DNA from: SZUA-448 sp964602475
GTDB taxonomy: Bacteria; Bacillota; Clostridia; Lachnospirales; Lachnospiraceae
Assembly (NCBI GenBank): GCA_964602475.1
Contig: CAZRRN010000077.1
Coordinates: 1 to 8,902 of the forward strand
Reading direction: 5' to 3'
Length of the DNA stretch: 8,902 nt
Part shown: positions 6,424 through 8,902 of the stretch, piece after piece
Numbering within the stretch: position 1 is the stretch's first letter
Layout: each line of letters begins with the position of its first letter
The notes under the pieces: model-generated
The model's input: the letters and a program-made list of their open reading frames with translations, nothing else
The model's database searches: none
What the model was told of the DNA's origin: nothing
Translations under genes and position numbers: made by a program

Positions 6424-7191
6424 ATGAATCTGATAAAGCAGAGAGCGGTAATCCGTTCGAATGACATGATTTTTAACGGGATATTCAGTATGTGGATTGA
6501 AAACCATGCGATAGCAAAGCTTGCACGTCCGGGACAGTTTCTTGCGGTTTATTGTAATGACAGAAGCAGGCTTCTTCCACGCCCGATCAGTATCTGCGAG
6601 ATTGATGAGATACAATCGGCAGTACGAATTGTTTACCGGGTGGCAGGAAAGGGAACCGATGAGTTCTCGTCTATGACTGCAGGGCAGCAGATTGAAATCA
6701 TGGGACCTCTTGGAAATGGCTATAATCTTCAGAAGGAAGGAAAAGCGGTTTTATTTGGAGGAGGAATTGGAATTCCTCCGATGCTTGAACTTGCTAAACA
6801 ATTAACCTGTGAGAAAACGATTGTTCTTGGTTTCCGGGATAAGAGCTTTCTTAAAGAAGAATTTCGTCCATATGGAACGGTGATTGTTGCGTCGGAGGAT
6901 GGCAGCTGCGGTATGAAAGGAAATGTGATTGATGCTGCAGAAGAAAATGCAGTAATCGGAGATATGATTTATGCCTGTGGTCCTATGCCAATGCTGCGTG
7001 GAGTTAAAAAATTTTCTGAGACGAAAGGAATACCGGCTCAAATTTCGTTGGAAGAGCGTATGGCCTGCGGGGTAGGAGCGTGTCTTGGCTGTGTATGCCG
7101 TTCGGTTCATAAGGATGAGCATCTGAATGTAAACAAAAAACGTATCTGTAAGGAAGGTCCTGTTTTTCTGGCAGAAGAAGTGGAGATATAA
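6424..7191 (+). CDS. pyrK: Dihydroorotate dehydrogenase B, electron transfer subunit PyrK
   Basis: PyrK carries FAD and a [2Fe-2S] cluster and passes electrons from dihydroorotate oxidation in PyrD to NAD+, in cytoplasmic pyrimidine synthesis. At 255 residues it has the usual length. The FAD-binding RPIS motif is at 53-56 with YRVAGKGTDEF after it. MGPLGNGY is at 93-100. The nucleotide-binding FGGGIGIPPMLELA is at 111-124 and YACGPMPML at 183-191. The cluster ligands are Cys215, Cys220, Cys223 and Cys242 in the typical C-x4-C-x2-C-x(n)-C pattern, all present. The usual partner pyrD does not follow: a strong terminator begins 23 bases after the stop, and no pyr gene is visible elsewhere in the window. 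The gene begins 1 base after the stop of the split small frame. A relative serving another oxidoreductase is possible, but the motifs fit PyrK well. Confidence 0.92.
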   Translation: MNLIKQRAVIRSNDMIFNGIFSMWIENHAIAKLARPGQFLAVYCNDRSRLLPRPISICEIDEIQSAVRIVYRVAGKGTDEFSSMTAGQQIEIMGPLGNGYNLQKEGKAVLFGGGIGIPPMLELAKQLTCEKTIVLGFRDKSFLKEEFRPYGTVIVASEDGSCGMKGNVIDAAEENAVIGDMIYACGPMPMLRGVKKFSETKGIPAQISLEERMACGVGACLGCVCRSVHKDEHLNVNKKRICKEGPVFLAEEVEI

Positions 7192-7214
7192 TTTATTTAA
7201 TAAGAATTGAATCA

Positions 7215-7260
7215 GGTATCAATGATTGTAGGTTAATATACAGCATTGATGCCTTTTTTT
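7215..7260 (+). terminator. Intrinsic terminator after pyrK
   Basis: GGTATCAATG (7215-7224) pairs with CATTGATGCC (7244-7253) as a 10-bp stem with one G-T wobble, followed directly by seven T (7254-7260). The 19-base loop is long, but the stem and T run are standard. It closes the LysM-pyrK unit. Confidence 0.88.
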
Positions 7261-7398
7261 GTGTGTTAACGTTTTGGGCAGATGCATTACAAAGGGATGT
7301 TCGTGGTATAAATTATCTATTACAGAACAAACCTATGCTTTAGATATCATAAAAGCAAACAATATAGATATAAATTAAAAAATAATACATAAATGCAT
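7261..7398. other. AT-rich intergenic stretch without a gene
   Basis: Between the pyrK terminator and the surface-protein promoter I see no coding frame with a ribosome binding site, no RNA gene and no repeat. The stretch becomes strongly AT-rich from about 7300, which is common upstream of strong promoters. Confidence 0.6.
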
Positions 7399-7427
7399 TT
7401 GACAAATGTATCCCGCAGTGCTAATAT
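7399..7427 (+). promoter_or_regulatory. Near-consensus promoter of the surface-protein gene
   Basis: A perfect TTGACA (7399-7404), a 17-base spacer and TAATAT (7422-7427) give one of the best promoters in the window. Transcription would start near 7434, about 416 bases before the ATG. A small palindrome CATTT-GAC-AAATG overlaps the -35 box and could be an operator, though at 5 bp it may be chance. Confidence 0.8.
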
Positions 7428-7590
7428 ACATATTAGATACAAAATGTTATAAATAATTACATTTAACGTCTATTTGTATCTCTGAGCGAGACACTCGGTT
7501 TCGCATTATGTTGGTGCACTTTGACAATTGAATAAACGACATCAGGAATTTATCATTGTTTGTGCGCAGTCGTTATGAAATTAAAACTGC

Positions 7591-7661
7591 CCGGTTCACC
7601 ACGCTAACCGGCAAAGAAAAGCGAGGCTGAAAACAGGACCCGGTACCCTAGAATGTACGGG
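7591..7661 (+). repeat. Leader RNA repeat unit 1
   Basis: GGTTCACC is followed by P1, CCACGCT/AGCGAGG (7599-7605/7620-7626, one A-A mismatch), then P2, CTG-AAAA-CAG, then P3, CCC(G)GTAC/GTACGGG (7639-7646/7655-7661, one bulged G) with loop CCTAGAAT. The 25 bases 7614-7638 are identical to 7680-7704 in unit 2. Confidence 0.8.
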
Positions 7662-7726
7662 AGGTTAACCCCGCTGTCCAAGAAAAGCGAGGCTGAAAAC
7701 AGGAGCCTGACCCTACAACGTCAGGT
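7662..7726 (+). repeat. Leader RNA repeat unit 2
   Basis: AGGTTAACC is followed by P1, CCCCGCT/AGCGAGG (7669-7675/7686-7692), the same P2, then P3, a perfect 6-bp CCTGAC/GTCAGG (7706-7711/7720-7725) with loop CCTACAAC. P3 differs from unit 1 on both arms yet still pairs, and its 8-base loop is conserved. Confidence 0.8.
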
Positions 7727-7793
7727 AGGTTAACCACGTTTTCCTCAAAAAGCGAGGCTGAAAATAGGGAGCCCACCTCGTACAAATGTGAGC
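7727..7793 (+). repeat. Leader RNA repeat unit 3 (diverged)
   Basis: AGGTTAACC is followed by P1, CCACGTT/AGCGAGG (7734-7740/7751-7757, with a G-U pair), then P2, CTG-AAAA-TAG (one G-U), then P3, GCCCAC/GTGAGC (7771-7776/7788-7793, one mismatch) with a longer 11-base loop that still contains TACAA. It is the most changed copy, and no GGTTAACC follows it. Confidence 0.7.
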
Positions 7794-7836
7794 AGACTTT
7801 CATTTAGAAAGCCAAACCCAAAATAAGCTTTTGCGA

Positions 7837-7842
7837 AGGAGA
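7837..7842 (+). promoter_or_regulatory. Ribosome binding site of the surface-protein gene
   Basis: AGGAGA lies 7 bases before the ATG at 7850. It is outside the three repeat units, 44 bases after the last stem, and does not pair obviously with them. Confidence 0.7.
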
Positions 7843-7849
7843 AACAACA

Positions 7850-8902
7850 ATGAAAAGAAGGTTATTCCAGTTCAGTATATGTTTTATATTGGCATTAACA
7901 ATGATTACAGGACAGGCTGCCACGGGCGTAAGCGCACATGGTTCAGATCATAATAATCAGGGTCAGGAGCATAATAATGGTCAAGATCAACATGAACAAA
8001 GACAGGATGCAAACAGAGTAATATGTACATCCCACAATTACAGCAACTGGACTTTGTCTGAAGACGGAAAAAGTATTACTCGCTGCTGTACCAACGAGGG
8101 TTGTGATTATACTGAGACAGAAGCATTCTCTACCTATGATGCAACGTTTTATGTTTATAAAACAATTGGATCGAACCCGACAGAATCATATACGGAAAAC
8201 GGAAATGTTTCCGGTCAGAGTACTGCATTGTTCTATCAACCGGGAGTCTCTGTTAATAATGCAATCAAAAGCTTTAATTTTGCATCACAGACAGCACTTA
8301 ATCTCGGAACGTTTTATACTTTGAACGGATGGCTTGTGACAGCACCTGAAATTTCAGCATTTTCAGGGCAGATTACAAATGTTGAGAATTTACTGGAAGC
8401 TTATTATATTAACTGGTATGTAATCAAGCATCATAGTGATGGATGGCATGTTGACGGTACTTTGATGGAGAAAGAAAAAATTAATGTATACTTTTATGAA
8501 CCAGATGGAACTACATTAATCAGTACTGTAAGCGTTTATACCGGTTCTTCCTTAAAGGCAGAACAGATTAAAGAAGCAACGGAAACCAAAGATACGGATA
8601 CAAGAGATTATTTTCTTACAGGAAACTGGATTGATATCATATCTAATAGTTCTTACACTGTAGCTGAATTGTTGGGCAAAAAGGTAACCGAAACTGTTTC
8701 TTATAAAGCAGAAGAGAGCTTTAGAGATGTGACGCCTGTAACACCGGCAGGTGAGACACCCGTGACACCGGCAGATGAGACACCTGTAACACCGGCAGAT
8801 GAGACACCTGTAACACCGGCAGGTGAGACACCCGTGACACCGGCAGATGAGACACCCGTAACACCGGCAGGTGAGACACCCGTAACACCGGCAGGTGAGA
8901 CA
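7850..8902 (+). CDS. Secreted cell-surface protein with Thr/Pro octapeptide repeat tail (3' end outside window)
   Basis: The frame is open to the window edge, giving 351 residues. Residues 1-29 are a signal peptide: MKRR, a hydrophobic core, and a likely cut after GVSA. Residues 30-55 are rich in His, Gln, Asn and Asp. At about 59-94 is a small module, C-SHNYSNWT...CC..EGCDYTETE, like the Cys/Trp modules of Clostridia surface proteins. Next come beta-rich stretches, including INWYVIKHHSDGWHVDGTLM and NVYFYEPDGTTLISTVSVYTG, which recall ubiquitin-like or InlB/MucBP-type surface repeats. From residue 295 there are seven copies of TPVTPA(G/D)E, probably a wall-spanning stalk. A sorting signal or other anchor would be expected beyond the edge but is not seen. 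It has its own promoter and a long repeated leader. The role is unknown; adhesion or host contact is an inference. Surface location is fairly sure, domain names less so. Confidence 0.85.
   Translation, partial: MKRRLFQFSICFILALTMITGQAATGVSAHGSDHNNQGQEHNNGQDQHEQRQDANRVICTSHNYSNWTLSEDGKSITRCCTNEGCDYTETEAFSTYDATFYVYKTIGSNPTESYTENGNVSGQSTALFYQPGVSVNNAIKSFNFASQTALNLGTFYTLNGWLVTAPEISAFSGQITNVENLLEAYYINWYVIKHHSDGWHVDGTLMEKEKINVYFYEPDGTTLISTVSVYTGSSLKAEQIKEATETKDTDTRDYFLTGNWIDIISNSSYTVAELLGKKVTETVSYKAEESFRDVTPVTPAGETPVTPADETPVTPADETPVTPAGETPVTPADETPVTPAGETPVTPAGET
8732..8902 (+). repeat. 24-bp tandem repeat coding the octapeptide TPVTPA(G/D)E
   Basis: Seven full 24-base units lie at 8732-8899, and an eighth starts at 8900 at the window edge. 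The seventh residue of the octapeptide goes G, D, D, G, D, G, G. Differences are at single bases (CCT/CCC, GTA/GTG, GGT/GAT), and units 6 and 7 are identical, as expected of recent slippage or unequal recombination. Copy number may vary without shifting the frame. Confidence 0.93.

Larger units (their letters stand above)
7434..7849 (+). promoter_or_regulatory. Long structured 5' leader of the surface-protein gene
   Basis: About 416 bases separate the predicted transcription start from the ATG, and no coding frame fills them. Stems seen in order: GCGAGA/TTTCGC (7486-7491/7499-7504); an 8-bp stem with one bulged A (7532-7540/7569-7576); CCGGTT/AACCGG (7591-7596/7606-7611); three tandem repeat units (about 7591-7793); and CTTTC/GAAAG (7797-7801/7807-7811). 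The CCGGTT/AACCGG stem has the left arm of the first unit's P1 stem in its loop, so the two are linked as a pseudoknot or compete. The layout suggests a regulatory RNA such as a multi-unit sensor or protein-binding leader. No Rfam family was recognised, and no terminator-like stem with a T run was found before the gene. Confidence 0.65.

Noticed and set aside
6802..7122. 106-codon frame antisense to pyrK
   Set aside because: It is a shadow of pyrK codon usage. pyrK has full family motifs, while the antisense product has none.
7521..7549. Second promoter from TTGACA at 7521-7526
   Set aside because: At 17 bases downstream there is only AGGAAT, and no acceptable -10 box at 16-18 bases. The promoter at 7399-7427 is far better.
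7614..7770. CRISPR-like array: near-identical repeats of about 25 bases separated by 41-43 bases
   Set aside because: The would-be spacers are not unique. They share GGTTAACC, the P1 left arm and the P3 loop, and their ends pair with each other. There are only three units, the third is diverged, and there are no cas genes. A tandem structured RNA explains them better.
7591..7793. Known riboswitch (c-di-GMP I or II, SAM, THF, c-di-AMP) ahead of the surface protein
   Set aside because: The signature sequences I remember for these classes are absent. A repeated unit with P1-P2-P3 as seen here does not fit any of them.

Overview
The window looks like chromosomal DNA of a Gram-positive anaerobe of the class Clostridia, most likely Lachnospiraceae. 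This rests on moderately low G+C, strong AGGAG-type ribosome binding sites, a very large fused acyl-CoA dehydratase activase-type protein, PyrK (the electron-transfer subunit of class 1B dihydroorotate dehydrogenase), and a secreted surface protein with a threonine/proline repeat tail. No lineage was confirmed by a search.

Layout. (1) 1-690, plus strand: the 3' part of hisF, cut by the window edge. (2) 810-1475, plus: ung, uracil-DNA glycosylase. (3) 1511-5761, minus, convergent with ung: one 1416-residue protein with two BadF/HgdC-type ATPase domains followed by DUF2229-like and HgdB-like parts. It has a clear promoter and a ribosome binding site that places its start at 5761. (4) 5956-6183, plus, divergent from the activase: a 75-residue LysM protein. 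(5) 6186-6422: a small reading frame with a very good ribosome binding site that appears split by about 156 bp of DNA. That DNA lies between two in-frame 19-bp direct repeats and is packed with six different perfect hairpins. (6) 6424-7191, plus: pyrK, followed by a good terminator. (7) 7261-7849: a 590-base stretch without a gene. It holds a near-consensus promoter and a leader of about 416 nt with three tandem structured units. (8) 7850-8902, plus: the 5' part of a secreted surface protein that runs off the window while still in an octapeptide repeat.

The hisF and ung products serve histidine synthesis and base excision repair and are housekeeping genes. The LysM gene, the small frame and pyrK are spaced like one operon (2 bp between the LysM stop and the small frame's ATG, 1 bp between its stop and the pyrK ATG), so the hairpin cluster sits inside what looks like a compact transcription unit.

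The two signals most worth following are both non-coding. The first is the six-hairpin cluster inside the small reading frame (6213-6387), which could be a palindrome-rich insertion or, more speculatively, a translational bypass element. The second is the triple repeated leader RNA ahead of the surface protein (about 7591-7793). Its units share conserved sequence, while one stem changes on both sides and keeps its pairing. I could not match either to a named family.
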